Positions 33,060-44,491 of a stretch of DNA of 64,000 nucleotides are shown here, in pieces. A program made the position numbers and the translations under genes. Each line of letters begins with the position of its first letter. Positions within the stretch are counted from its first letter, which is position 1. Below the pieces are notes generated by a model. The model was not told the DNA's origin. It did not search any database and worked only from the letters and a program-made list of their open reading frames with translations. Origin of the DNA: Aristolochia californica (Eukaryota; Streptophyta; Magnoliopsida; Piperales; Aristolochiaceae); contig JARWKL010000008.1 in NCBI GenBank assembly GCA_029961685.1, positions 36,517,430 to 36,581,429 on the forward strand, in the 5' to 3' direction.

Positions 33060-33436
33060 TGTTGATATTCAGAACTCCATGGATTTAGCTCATGGAGAAA
33101 AAGAGAAAGGACTCATTGAGAGAAAACAAGAGGAAGAATAAGTTATGGACTTGATGTCCAACCCTTCCCATAAGCTCAATTTATAGATTAATGAACCTAT
33201 AATATTATAATTATGTCCCCTCAACCTTATCGTAATTACATCAATGTCATCTCTATGAGATGACTCTTTATTTACCATCTTGCTATCACTTTGTGGGCCT
33301 ATGGGCCTTGAGCGCATCTTCCACATCTCTTGGATGTGTGGGCCTTCCTTGGTCTTATGGGCTTGGACCCATCTTTCAACACACTTGGATATGTAGGCCT
33401 TCCTTGGTTGTGTGGGCTTGGGCCTATCTTCCAACA
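33060..33436 (-). repeat. 3' LTR of LARD-1
   Basis: 377 bp, pairs with 35697-36095. It lacks one 'ttccttgatgtatgggcct'-like segment present in the partner, which explains the length difference. Confidence 0.9.
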
Positions 33437-35696
33437 CTCCCGCTCAAGCTGGAGGTGAGAGGACATCATGAACTCCCAACTTGCTGCAAATGGTGTATAG
33501 GATCTTCTCGTATAAAACAACAGTCCTCCATATCTTCCAACACTCCCCCTCACATTGGTGGCTCTTCCATTAGGCCCAACCGGCATAAGATAAGTGAGAG
33601 TAAAATCACTCCAAGCCGTATGACATTGATCCATACTCCAGTAGGACACACTCTTATCTTCTGTAGGTAGTGGATCTATATGCAATGCTCAAAAGTGTAA
33701 TAAAACTCCTCCATCACCATGTCCCTCCCTAGGACAACGACTCTCATGTGGTAGGAGTAATAAATGCCAATTAAGGGGGGTAACATATATGTAGTAATAA
33801 GCTCCTCCATCACAGTGTCCCAACCTGGGCACCGACTCTCACAGGTAGAAATGGGTGATAAGTGGATAATGCCTATCATTCACAAAACGACGATAAAAGA
33901 CATATGGGTATATATATAAAAATGTCTCAATGGACTTAAAACACCCATATGTATGTATGATGGACTTAGACTCCCAATCGTAACAACACTCATATGGTTA
34001 CAATAAGGGTTGGCCCAAATATATGTGAGAGTCAAATAAAGAATGGTAGGAGAAAGGATACTGAGGCCACCACTTCTTCAATAATAATGTCTCATCCAAA
34101 GACATAATAGTTGCAACTGAAATGGGCCTGGGCCCATATAACATGAACCAAAATAATAAAAATCCTTGTAAAATGACCCATGAAATAATCCAATGCGAGT
34201 ATCTGTACCAAATAATATTCTGACCAAGGAATAAGTTGTCAATACTTCAAAATAATAATGCAGTAGGAAAAAGTACCGAGTTGCACCAAGTCAAATAGTA
34301 GATCAATATAGTCGAGTCATGGAAGAATAGGTATAAACTTTGTGATCCAAACTCGTATAACCGAGTGATGAAATAAGGAGGCCATGTCTAAGTTAACTCA
34401 CTGAATTGACCCGGGCCGGGTTGGATCGAGTTAGCTCGGTAGACTGGTTCAACAACAACTAGACGGGTAGCCTAGTTCATGGGGCTGACTCGGCAAAGAT
34501 AATATATTCACCATGGTAATGCATTGGATTCAATTCGGTTTTCTAACTTAGGAAACAATTTAAATCGGCAATAGTGGGTTGCCTTCCCCGCGGTCGAACA
34601 GAGCGGAACAACAACGCAACCGAGAAATCAGTAGCTTCTGAAACAAATCACCGGCATATCAAATGAGATAAATCGAGAAATTTCCAAAACCAGCTATTTC
34701 TGCGGTAGAGACGATTTTGGATGATCAACAATGCAATGATGGAATGAAATCCTGTCAATTCAGCAATTGGCTGAGATAGTTTCGGCTTGCCAGCGAAGAA
34801 GCAAACCCTTTCCAAAGATAATAAATCATGGGTATTTGCCAAAGTTTTTGGTGGGGAAAATAATCTAGTGAACTGAAGATCTTCGACATATAAATCATAT
34901 CATCAATTTCCAAAGATAAAGGATCCGTTAGAATAACTCGAAAGAAACTGAGATAGCTTGGCGATAATTTGGAGGGATTAGTGGCCCTTATCTTCATTGG
35001 TGCCAAACAACTGTCTTATTCTTCTTCGACACCGACGCCAAACAGAGCAGACTCAGAACCAAAAAAATTTAATCGCAATGGTCTTCTTTTTCTTCGGTAA
35101 CGACACCAAACAACAGTCCTTCAATGTAACACTAGCATAACCGAATAAGCAGTAGCACGATCAAGATCACTTCTAGAAATAATAATGGGATTAGTTCGTT
35201 GGATCTAGTAAAGAACTATTTTCCAAAATAAGAAATATCACTGGAATAGCAGCAGCGCAGTAGCTGAGTTGTCAACTTTGGATGACTACTTTCCAGTCGA
35301 ATACCGAGATGGATACCAAGTAACAGAGCAAGTTTACATAAGCTTGCAATCGGGATGTTGCCGTAGAGTACAGTAACGATACGGCAGAGGCATCTAGAGG
35401 CCAACTTCTCGATCCATGATAGCATCTAATTAGCACACGGTTGGAGGAAAGGCAGAGCTTCGGTAACCAAGTGGACGGTGGGAAGATGCTTCCAAAACAG
35501 AAAGCTTCAGATGTCCAAGCCAAACAAAGAGTGGTAATGGCAGACTAACGCTGCGACAAAACTATTAACAATATAAAAACGAAAAGGAAGTTCAAGAAAC
35601 GATGAAAAACTAAACATCAATATGGAAAAAAAATAATGGATTTCTGGAATTTTGAAAACCATATTACGAATCTTGAAAATCAATGCTCTGATACCA

Positions 35697-36095
35697 TGTT
35701 GATTTTCAGGACTCCATGGATTTAGCTCATGGAGAAAAAGAGAAAAGGACTCATTGAGAGAAAACAAGAGGAAGAAGAGGTTATAGACTTGATGTCCTAA
35801 CCTTTCCCCTAAATTCAATTTATACATTAATGAACCTACAATATTACAATTATGCCCCCTCAACGTTAACGTAATTACATCAATGCCATCTCTATGAGAT
35901 GACTCTTTATTTACCATATTGTCATCACTTTGTGGGCCTATGGGCCTTTTCCTTGATGTATGGGCCTTGAACCCATCTTCCACACCTCTTGGATGTGTGG
36001 GCCTTCCTTGGTCTTATGGGCTTGGACCCATCTTTCAACATACTTGGATATGTGGGTCTTCCTTAGTCGTGTGGGTTTGGGCCCATCTTCCAATA
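35697..36095 (-). repeat. 5' LTR of LARD-1
   Basis: 399 bp, directly beside the primer-binding site. On the plus strand it runs from tgttgattttcaggactcc to cccatcttccaata. Related LTRs lie at 47178-47611 and 53972-54380 and a scrap at 3690-3828. Confidence 0.9.
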
Positions 36096-36560
36096 ACTTC
36101 TAGCTTAGAACAAGGAAAATCAAGTCTAGCTAGACAAGGTTGAAGTATATCATGGCATGGGCAAAGGAGTCCCATTGGTGGGATAGTCACCTCAGAGGGT
36201 GATTGATGGAGACAAAAGACAATTGTGGTTGTAGTTCAAAGGCATGAAGAAGAGAAGGTGAAAAAAAGGAGAATAGGGATATGAGCATATCTGAGGTGGA
36301 AAATATTGGGGTAAGAGGAGGCATGGTGTGAGGGGTTGAGCAATGAGTTATGAAATTGATTGCGAGTGGTAAGCAATTGTGGATCTTGGGCTTGAAGGGA
36401 AGTGATATATGGTATTTGAGGGAAAAGTGTTTGCTTGTATGGTGGGTGGGGGAGATGAAGAATAGTTTGCATGGGAGGTTGGATGAGGAGTGGGGATACA
36501 TCCTTGGTGTTAGCGTGGAGGTGGACATGGGGTGCGAACTATTACTTTCCACCCTAGCTA

Positions 36561-37136
36561 GAGATTGAAGGAGTTGTCATACATTCAGGTGAAGCTCTTT
36601 GACTCTAGCAAGCCCGACTTCAAATTTGGTGTCTTATTGGTGGAAGTCTCTTTGAATTTGGCAACAATGACTTCCATACTTCAAGTCACAAAGAGGCAAG
36701 GAATCACCATCTTTGGCTCCCTTGGATTGGAATCACCACTTTAATATGAAACTAGAAGCAAGAGTGGGGTTGTACTAATTTGAGAGAATGAAAAAGAGAG
36801 AAGGAAAACTCAAGTAGCAAAATAAAACAATAAAAACAAAAATTAAACTAAGCTTCAGGCAATGTGTCTAGTCTTCTCATCTTTCTCCTTTAACTAAGAA
36901 ACAAATTACAATCTCTTGGAACTCTGTAAGCTAAATATAATAAACTCTAAGCCTAAACCAATACCAAAAGTTGAATTCTCCTCCCAGTTTTCCAACATAG
37001 GGAAGTTCCTTATCTCCTAAAATTTCTAAATTTAGAAAACCAAATATACCCCCTCAACTAATACAAATAGCTACAAATTTGCCTCCTTGTAATTGTGTGC
37101 TATGTGGTATGACAAATTGAAGCTTATAAATTTCAT
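36561..37136. other. No gene recognised
   Basis: Spacer between the gypsy gag relic and the element upstream of NMT1. It may contain more of the gag relic's 5' leader on the minus strand, but no motif proves it. Confidence 0.35.
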
Positions 37137-37655
37137 GTGAGACCCACTATGCCAAAATCGTTAGTGTGCGTCCAACGATTGAAAATGAAAGTAAATTACT
37201 TGTATAATTCACTTTTACTCGCTCCCGTGTAGAATTAGAACAAGTGATTGAATAGCAATTACGTGTTCTATTACTTATTCAAAATAGGTAAAAAAGTATA
37301 TACTTTTAGTTATCTTTTTTACTCAAAGAAAATTGGGTAAACACTAAAAACAGGTAGATAAATACATAAATAGATTAAAATATAGATTATTAAATCATGG
37401 CAAATTAAAATATTCAATAACACAAAAATACTAAAAATAAAATGAAATATGTAATTAAGTTATTTTAATTAAATATTATTTAAGCTAAGTCATCCTCTAT
37501 TGAAAGATTTAAAGTTTTAAAACTACCCTCTCTTTATTTGAGTGGAATGAATTCCCCCCCATATTACCTAGTTCATTAAATAAATGGGTTAGTGTAGAAT
37601 GAATTATTTGAATTCTCTTTCACTTTCCCTCAACGTGTACTTAAAGGCCCTAGAC
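37137..37655. mobile_element. Small non-autonomous element upstream of NMT1
   Basis: Left part has 'gttagtgtgcgtccaacga' and 'gaaagtaaattacttgtata' with 'attcacttttactcgctcc'. The right end has 'ttctctttcactttccct' and 'acgtgtacttaaaggcccta'. The same wording occurs at the right end of the insert at 43100-43918 ('actttcccattatacggtgc', 'actaacaggcccta'). Both are AT-rich inside and non-coding. Terminal inverted repeats are imperfect and the target duplication is unclear, so the boundaries are approximate. Confidence 0.45.
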
Positions 37656-37659
37656 CTAG

Positions 37660-38279
37660 CTGGCCGTTATTTACAGACTTTGGCCTTTTCTCATCAATAT
37701 TTAAATACTTAATCTTGTTTCCGCTATGAAACCAGTTTCTAGGGATCATCGATTCTGATGTTCTAAAGGTGTAAATCCGGGTGGGGACAATATTCTCTGG
37801 AATATCATTTGCTTCGGACTCCAGCTTCTCTTGATACGGCGAGCAACATCGTCTGTTCCCTTCCATTGCCGATCGATCTGTCCTGCCTCCTTCATTGGAG
37901 TGGTAAAGATCTCTCTTAGCTTTTGTCTCGTTCTCTCGTTCGATGTTCCTTCGTGTGTACCTGCTGGTTCTTCTATGGATTTCACTCTTTACAAGGATCG
38001 TCAGGCTTTTTGATCGTTATGCTTTTTATCTCTGACTAGAGCCTTCTTGATCGCGCCCCCCTTTCTCTTAGAGACTGATGCCTATTATTCCTCTTTCTGA
38101 TTAGCGGCCCATTCTGCTGATCGGAGCTCTCATATATACTTTCTGTTTCGGTATTTTTGTCAGCTTTCTTTCCTAAAGTCTCGGATTTCTTTTTCCTTTG
38201 CGTTTAACAGATACTGGATTTGGGAAAACTTTGCAGCTTGTTGGACTGTTGCATCTTGTAGATTTACTGTGTTTTTCAG
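37660..38279 (+). promoter_or_regulatory. NMT1: Probable NMT1 promoter and 5' untranslated exon
   Basis: A CT-rich, GC-balanced block starts here and stands out from the AT-rich flanks. A TATA-like atatttaaata lies at about 37697-37707. Two donors are possible: GGAGTG-gtaaag at 37903 and TTTTCAG-gtaatt at 38280. Either would join to the acceptor at 44627. A 60-codon frame at 37831-38013 shows no NMT similarity, so I treat this block as untranslated. The exact exon limits need transcript data. Confidence 0.45.
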
Positions 38280-41200
38280 GTAATTTTTTTGTTTTTTATC
38301 TTTGATATGTCATTGGCAGTTCTGTTTTGGGTAGGCTTAGTTTTCTTATGCAGAACATGACCAGTGACTGTGAAGGGAAACAAATCATAATCTGCAATGC
38401 TCCTTAGTGTTGATACTCGTTACTTGGATTTTGTGCGGACATAGGTTCCAATTAGTCCAATGTGCTCGCACGATAAGTCTCTCACGTTAAACAAAAGGAA
38501 TAGTTACTACGATATTGTATCCAAGCTTTCTAATGGTGAATTTTTACATGTTTTAGAAGAGGTTACATTGGGTGCTTTTTAATTGGATGAAAGATATTTT
38601 ATTTGCCACGTAAATGAGTTGCCATGTACTTGAGTTGTTGCTGATTTAATGAATAACAGTTTTGTTTACTTCTCTACATGAATGAGGCAGAAAGTTGTCT
38701 GGCAGCTGGGAGTCTTTTTCCCTTGTTATGATCCTTCTTTTCAATTGTAGTTACCTTCACTTTTCTCTGTTAGGTTTGACCTTCTTTCTAACCCCAGTTA
38801 TTGAGGATGCTGTATACTTGATTTTTTATTTTTTATGGAGTCTCCAGGAGAGCTCGACAAGCTCAAATGGTGCCTTTGGCTTTTTATAGATGTCTAAAAT
38901 GGTAATCTAGGAATCGGGTTTCTTCTGCTTATTATTTAAATGCTTTCATTTCTTTGTGTTATTATAGTGCACTACTTCAAATAAATAGTTTTAGGTATTT
39001 AGAGTTTATGTCAAGTAGGTTGAGTAATGTGGTTGTGTTGTAAATTCTGTGGCAAGGTCGTTTGATGTTTTTGAGTTTCTAATTGCAGTTCTGTTATACT
39101 GTTTGTCTTGTTATAACAGGTAAATATTATTAAATTCTTGTTATGATTTTATCAATTATATATATTTTTTTTTGATGAAATGGGAATTATATAGAATATA
39201 GATATTGTTAGCTTTCAAAACTTTGAGAGCAGTCATCCAATATAATAGATTTTGAAATCTAATACGAGAAATGGTACTGGTATCTGGTTGACATATGAAT
39301 GTATAAATGTCTTCTGATCAAATCATATATGAATCATCTTCCAAATGTAATCCTACACCAGCATTTTGACTCTTTCCTACCCTAGTTTCTCTCTAAATTT
39401 AGAGACAATACCACAAAGCAGAAACTATCACCTCATTAACATCTTCTCCATTTTGAAAAACTTAGATGTGGCAGTGGAAGATATATTTAAGATTGAAAGT
39501 GCACAAAATACCATTTTGTGACTGCAAAAGAGCATCCAATGGGACGTGGGCTTTTGAAGAATTTCCCTCTTTTGCAGCAGTTAAGTTGAACCTTAAGTGA
39601 CCAGTCAAGAAAATGCCTTAAGCATGTGCTACTTAGATTATTTATCTTTATTTTTTGAATAGGTTCATTAAATTTCATGGTGAATTTTTAAAACTGAAAT
39701 CAATATAAAGAACAATCAAAGGAATCAAAAAAAAAAATATACCAGTATTTTTATTGTGGTTCACAACTCAACGCTATCTTGGATTGATAATCCACTCCCA
39801 AAGTGTTTGCATCTCAGAGTTAATTGATGATGTTTATAAGCTAAACTGCATCCACAATAGCAAACCTCAAGCATCTGATTACAACACTTGCCCAACACGG
39901 GACTTATGACAACTATTAGGTACTTGTTTTTCAATTAAGCTCAAAACCGCTTAATTCAGTTAGATTACAATAACAAAAACTTAATAGAATACACCCAAGC
40001 CAGGAGATTCTACCCCAACAAGTAGCAGCTCAATTCAATCTCAAACAAATAATTTCAAAATATGAGTAGTGTGAGATTTCAAAAATTTCTAAGTTAGAGT
40101 TTGAAAAGCTGCGGAATTGGCCCTAATTAGAGTCTAATATGAAAGAATCATAGTCAAAACTTTTATGTTTAGGTTAAGTTTTGATTAAAAAAATACTAAG
40201 AATACAAAGAGAATTTCAAATATGTGCACAAATACTTAGCTATTTCGATGTACACTTGGTTTTGACGTTTTAAAAATCTCAGATTGTATTAGAATGTTGG
40301 GAGAGTGTGAGAAGACTTTGCTTTACTATAGGAATCAATGATGAATTGTGTGGGACGCCAAAGCCTTTTAAATAAACGAGATTAAACAATAAAAAAACTA
40401 GCAGTTTGAGTGTTGTTTCTCCCAAAAATGACACTTTGTCATTTTGTGACAGTCGACCAAATCAATCATAAAAACTTTGGAAAAAGAATGTAAGTTTATG
40501 ATTTGAGCTGCTAAACACATTGGTAGGCACTTACAAATTATGATGACCTATGTTGGCAGAATTGATTTTGTGGAGCATTTGTAGAACTTTGTCTTCGAGC
40601 AGGTCATTTGGTCGGCTTATTCGGTCGAACTAACTTTGTAACTTGCTCTTTCTAATTTCTTCAAGACATCCAGATGGCTGGCTGAACGGGAGCTTACAAT
40701 GCCCTTGTTTTTCTCATATTGTTTGCATGGAGTAGGTTCAATCAGACGGTCTACTTTGGTTCTTCATTTTTCCTTCTGGTTTTTATTGCATGAGTTGTTC
40801 AGTTGGTTGATTGAATGGGCCTCAGCATACCCTTTTCTCTCTCCTATCATTCAGATACAGGCAGTCCGATTTGTCGACCTTCATCATAGCCTCCTCTTCT
40901 TCATATCTATGTGCACTTGACTGTTTAGTCATCTGGGCTGGCCATTCAAAATAACACCTTTTCTCTCTCCTATCATTCGGTCTGCTGTCAGGTGGTTGAA
41001 CAACCTTCATAATTTCTTTGAGCAGCCGCTCATTTCTTATGCATGGTCTCGTTGGTTGGTTGAATCGCCAATTTTCTTTCTAAGACTATTTCCTGCCAGA
41101 ATTACTCATTAAAATTTTCAGAATTAGATCCTGAGTATTTGTTATCATCAAAATTCACTTCATGGGGATTTTTGAGCCATCATCTTTATGGAATGGCAGT

Positions 41201-42315
41201 GGATTGGAGTAACCTATGTTCTCGTCTTGGTCTTAATTATTTTTAGTAGGCTAGATTCAGATTCTGTCTCTGTGGATACTAGAATGTCTATTAAAGTTTT
41301 ACTTTTAAAGGTCAAATAACTAAAGGCTTTTAACTTGGCTAAAATAAAGATGTTTGGTGATGGGGCATTGTTAAATCACATTGGATCACCTAGCACACAC
41401 ACAAGCTTTAGAAAGAGTGTTTGTTTCTTTGACTGTGTGTTCAAGTAGGAGAAGAGATGAAGCAAAGATAAGAAATCTCCAATGTAGATAAAATTTAATT
41501 TAAAATAAAATTTTATCATCTAAGGCAGTTGAATCCCACTGGAAGTGGATCACAAGAGATGGGTTGTTTTATGTTAACTTACTTTCTTGGGGGTCAATAA
41601 GTGTTGGCCTCTCTGGTTACTCTACTATTCTCCTAAACCTTTACTCTTTCTCACTCTCTGCTTGTCTTCTCTTGTTAGCTGTACTTCTCTCTATTATGGG
41701 ACTAGAATGCCAAATGATAAATTGCTGTGATTAAGCTACAAATATTCGATTCCCCAGTTATTGTGGAAGGGGAATCAACAGATGTAGTAAATTGTATGTG
41801 CCAGCGCTCCTCCTCCCTCTTGGAGAATAGCTTAGATCTTTGATTAAGTAATAAATCTTTGTACACATGGAGGTTTTGTGGCAGAAATTCTTAGATGATA
41901 GACCTTTTGCCCTCATGATATTTGAAAGATCTTGTACACAAAGAAAGACAATACTTCCCTTCTCAATCTCACGTGTCTACCTATGCTGGCCTATCCAGGA
42001 TGAGAAGTGACAATGGAAGATGAGATGAAAGCCATGTATCAAAATGATAGGTGGGAGTTAACATGAGCTACCAGAGTGTGAAATGATGTAGGTTGCATAT
42101 GAGTTTTTTTTTTTTTTTTTTTGAAGAAAACAAAATAGAGTTTTTCACTATTAAACATAATTCTTATGTTAATGTGGAAAGACTAAAAGCTCGGTTAGTA
42201 GCAAAAGTTTACACTAGTGGAGTTGATTATTCCAAAAGTTTTGGCCCAACGCCAAGATGATGTCCAGGCACTTATGTTGTTGCTAATTACTGTAGGGCCT
42301 TTCACCAAGTTAAGA

Positions 42316-42379
42316 TTGTCTTTCTTCACTTTTTTTTGTTTTTTTTGTTTTTTTTTTTTAAACGGTTGTCTTTCTTCAC
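42316..42379 (-). mobile_element. Oligo(T) insert with 14-bp target duplication
   Basis: TTGTCTTTCTTCAC occurs at 42316-42329 and again at 42366-42379. Between them are 36 bases: runs of T broken by two G, ending AAACGG. Read on the minus strand this is CCGTTT followed by a poly(A) tail, the appearance of a tiny 5'-truncated poly(A) retroinsertion made by target-primed reverse transcription. Confidence 0.7.
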
Positions 42380-42964
42380 ATTGATCAGCAAGAATATCTT
42401 TATATAGAACAACCACCTAGGTTTTTAGTTGAAGGGGAGTATAGAGTGTGTGAACCAAAAGAAATCTCTTCTCGAGTTAAACCAATCTCCTTGGGCTTGG
42501 TTAGATAAGCTTAGCATGGTAAAGCTCACTTTTAGGATTAAGAGATATGTAGTTGATCATTCATTTTCTGTGAAATGTCCTTCTTGAGGTATACTTCCCA
42601 TGGCAATCTATGTAGGCGATATCAAGATAACTGGAAAGGACAAGGATAAGACAAAAAAGGTGAAGGATCGTTTCTATCAACACTTTAAGATGAAATACAT
42701 GAGGTTTTGAGGGTTTTTTGGCATTGAAGTTTTGTGTTTAATCATTGAAGGAAACAAAAATGCCAGAGAGAACCCTGTGTTAAGTCAATATCATATGCAA
42801 AAGGAGATGAATTGTTTCATGATGTAGATTGGGTCAAAGATTTAGTTGGAAAATTGGTCTATTTGACAATTACCTGTCTTGGGATTTTCCACACAATTAA
42901 GTATTGTTAGTCACTATATGCATTTTCCACAATTCTCCGTTGGATGTCACTAGAAAAAACACTT

Positions 42965-43062
42965 AGGTATTTGATGAAATATCTAAAAAGAACTCTGAGG
43001 TATTTGATGAAATATCTAAAAAGAACTCTGAGGTATTTGATGAAATATCTAGAAAGTACACT
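42965..43062 (+). repeat. 33-bp in-frame triplication
   Basis: Units starting at 42965, 42998 and 43031 read 'aggtatttgatgaaatatct' plus 'aaaaagaactctg'. Each encodes RYLMKYLKRTL, the copia RNase H leader, so the triplication keeps frame. A further partial unit occurs at about 43920-43941, on the far side of the small element. Confidence 0.9.
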
Positions 43063-43099
43063 AAGGTTTCTTTTTTTTTTTTAAACGAGAAAGTACACT
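43051..43099 (-). mobile_element. Second oligo(T) insert with 12-bp target duplication
   Basis: AGAAAGTACACT occurs at 43051-43062 and 43088-43099. The 25 bases between are AAGGTTTC, twelve T and AAACG. On the minus strand the insert reads CGTTT plus poly(A), the same junction as the insert at 42330-42365. It lies in the last unit of the 33-bp triplication. Confidence 0.65.
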
Positions 43100-43918
43100 G
43101 AAAGTGGAATGGAAAGTGAAAGTGAAAGTGAAAGTGAATTACTTTTTTTTTAGTGTGCTCAATGAAAAGTGCAGTGTAAAGTACTTTCTTGTGTTAGTAT
43201 ACACAATGAAAAATTTAGTGGAAAGTGGAGAATGATTTTATTAATAAAATAATCTAATAGATTTAACTTTATTAAGATAGTTTTATTTAACTTTTTAATT
43301 AAAAAACAAGATAAAAAATTTAAAAATTTAAAATAAAAATATTAAATTAATTAAATATAAAAAATAATATACCCAAACAAACATGGTTACTTTTATAATG
43401 TCCAGATACTTAATCAAATTCTTACTTTTACAATATCTAAATTATCACTCTTAAATTAATAATTTAATATATTATTAAAAGTCATGAATATAAAAAATAA
43501 ATAAATAGGTTAATTTATTAATAAAACAAGATAAATTTTTGTTTAGTCGAAATTAATACAATAATTACAAAGTAAAATAAAAAAATAATTTAATTAATTA
43601 TAAAAAATAGAATACTTAACAAAACTGTTTACTTTGGATACTTGATCAAATTCTGACTTTTACGATATCTTAATTATTACTCTTAAATAGTAATTTAATA
43701 TAATATTAAAAGTCATGAATATAATAAATAAATAAGGTATTTTATTAATAAAATAATATTAGTATTTCCATTAAAATCCAACTGAAGTAGTTTAATCTCA
43801 GCTTCGAGCGTCGAGTGAAAGTGAATTATCTGTGTAATTCACTTTCACTCTCCACATACACAGTGCACTAATGCTTTTGGAGCCACTTTCCCATTATACG
43901 GTGCACTAACAGGCCCTA
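43100..43918. mobile_element. Small non-autonomous element inside the copia relic
   Basis: The left part has repeated 'gaaagtg' units and 'aagtgaattac'. The right part, complemented, has 'gggaaagtgg' and 'gagtgaaagtgaattac', making long imperfect inverted ends. The interior is very AT-rich (43.2-43.8 kb) with a diverged internal duplication ('ctttt-caatatctaaatt' near 43430 and 'cttttacgatatcttaatt' near 43655). It is related to 37137-37655. Copia RNase H sequence lies on both sides. Exact ends and target duplication are uncertain. Confidence 0.5.
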
Positions 43919-44457
43919 TGGTATTTGATGAAATATCTAGGAAAAAGGTTTTTTGTACAAATCTTATGTTCATGTGTGAATAGAAGCTTTGCCAATGCAA
44001 ATTGGGCTAGTTCTTTAGATGACAGGAAGTACACATCTAGTTATTGTACCTTAGTCAAAGGAAAGTATTTGGACTAAAGATAATAGTGTTGAGGCAAGAA
44101 TAGGGGCCAAAGCTGAATATAAGGCTAAGACTCATTTACTGTGTGAAATAATTTAGTTGAACAATTCGTGAGGCAATTCAAAATTCCTATTCCAATTTTT
44201 TGGAAACCCGGGCTTGCTTCAACTTTAACATTAACAAATTTTGAGTATCTTTTGAAAGGACCTAATTCAATTCAGTTGCAAATTCACTCTTATAAGTGCC
44301 AGGGGAAATTTAGGTTTTGAAGGCTCATCAAAAGATGTGTTATTTGTACTAAATGTGATTGCATCACAGTATGCAGTTTCTCCTGTTGTTTTATGTGAAG
44401 GTTGTATTTGAATTTCGTTGAGCTGGGATTTCCATTTTGTCAGTGCATGTTATTTAC

Positions 44458-44458
<1 letters not shown>

Positions 44459-44490
<32 letters not shown>
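44459..44490 (+). repeat. (CT)n microsatellite
   Basis: About 16 CT units with one interruption (cttt) lie 140 bp upstream of the NMT1 start codon, inside the leader intron before the acceptor. It may strengthen the polypyrimidine context or act as a promoter-proximal CT repeat; either is inference. Confidence 0.9.

Positions 44491-44491
<1 letters not shown>

Larger units (their letters stand above)
33060..36095 (-). mobile_element. Non-autonomous copia-derived LTR element, 3,036 bp (LARD-1)
   Basis: Read on the minus strand: 5' LTR 35697-36095 (399 bp), primer-binding site TGGTATCAGAGC (complement at 35685-35696, initiator tRNA-Met type), 2.2-kb interior, polypurine tract (GAGCGGGAG, complement near 33437-33446), 3' LTR 33060-33436 (377 bp). 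LTR termini are TGTTGGAAG and AATCAACA, lightly mutated at the outer ends. The 5-bp flanks are gcttc (33055-33059) and acttc (36096-36100), a target duplication with one change. The interior has no gag or pol except a pol terminus ICSKLGVHDVLSPPA just before the polypurine tract, which marks it as a deletion derivative of a copia element. It must rely on proteins supplied elsewhere. Confidence 0.88.
32745..36560 (-). pseudogene. Ty3/gypsy gag relic, split by a 3-kb insertion
   Basis: On the minus strand the piece at 36096-36560 gives a Ser/Pro/Thr-rich gag N-terminus and, near its end, LARLDFPCSKLE. The piece at 32745-33054 continues with AYKVEQS, EREAFPWWYRKV, FFEALSI, LGLVQYE, KTYQVEFERLANQVEWPNE. 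Together these follow the plant gypsy gag pattern (DFPRF, W-K-EQ-F, A-WWY, F-RFG, Y--FE-L-N). Stops interrupt it repeatedly. The non-autonomous element at 33060-36095 separates the two pieces exactly, between the halves of a near-perfect target duplication. No protease or polymerase part was found downstream. Confidence 0.7.
41980..44210 (+). pseudogene. Decayed Ty1/copia pol in the NMT1 leader intron
   Basis: Pieces in several frames on the plus strand: MEDEMKAMYQNDRWEL near 42010-42060 (reverse transcriptase start), LKARLVAKVYTSGVDYSKSF near 42185-42240, EYLYIEQPPRF near 42390-42425, LRYLMKYLKRTL near 42963-43000 (RNase H leader) and FANANWASSLDDRKYTSSY near 43990-44045 (RNase H core). The order is that of copia RT and RNase H. 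It is riddled with stops, and is interrupted by three oligo(T) inserts, a 33-bp in-frame triplication and a small element. No LTRs were found. Confidence 0.8.

Noticed and set aside
35507..35983. 158-codon frame in the LARD-1 5' LTR region as a gene
   Set aside because: It spans the LTR, primer site and interior, and the same LTR bases occur at three other places without the frame.
36187..36552. 121-codon minus-strand frame as an unknown host gene
   Set aside because: It lies directly upstream of readable gypsy gag sequence and has the Ser/Pro/Thr-rich look of a gag N-terminus, so it was placed in the gag relic.
37831..38013. Coding first exon of NMT1
   Set aside because: The 60-codon frame ends in a stop before any donor and has no NMT similarity; the 44633 ATG already gives full family length.
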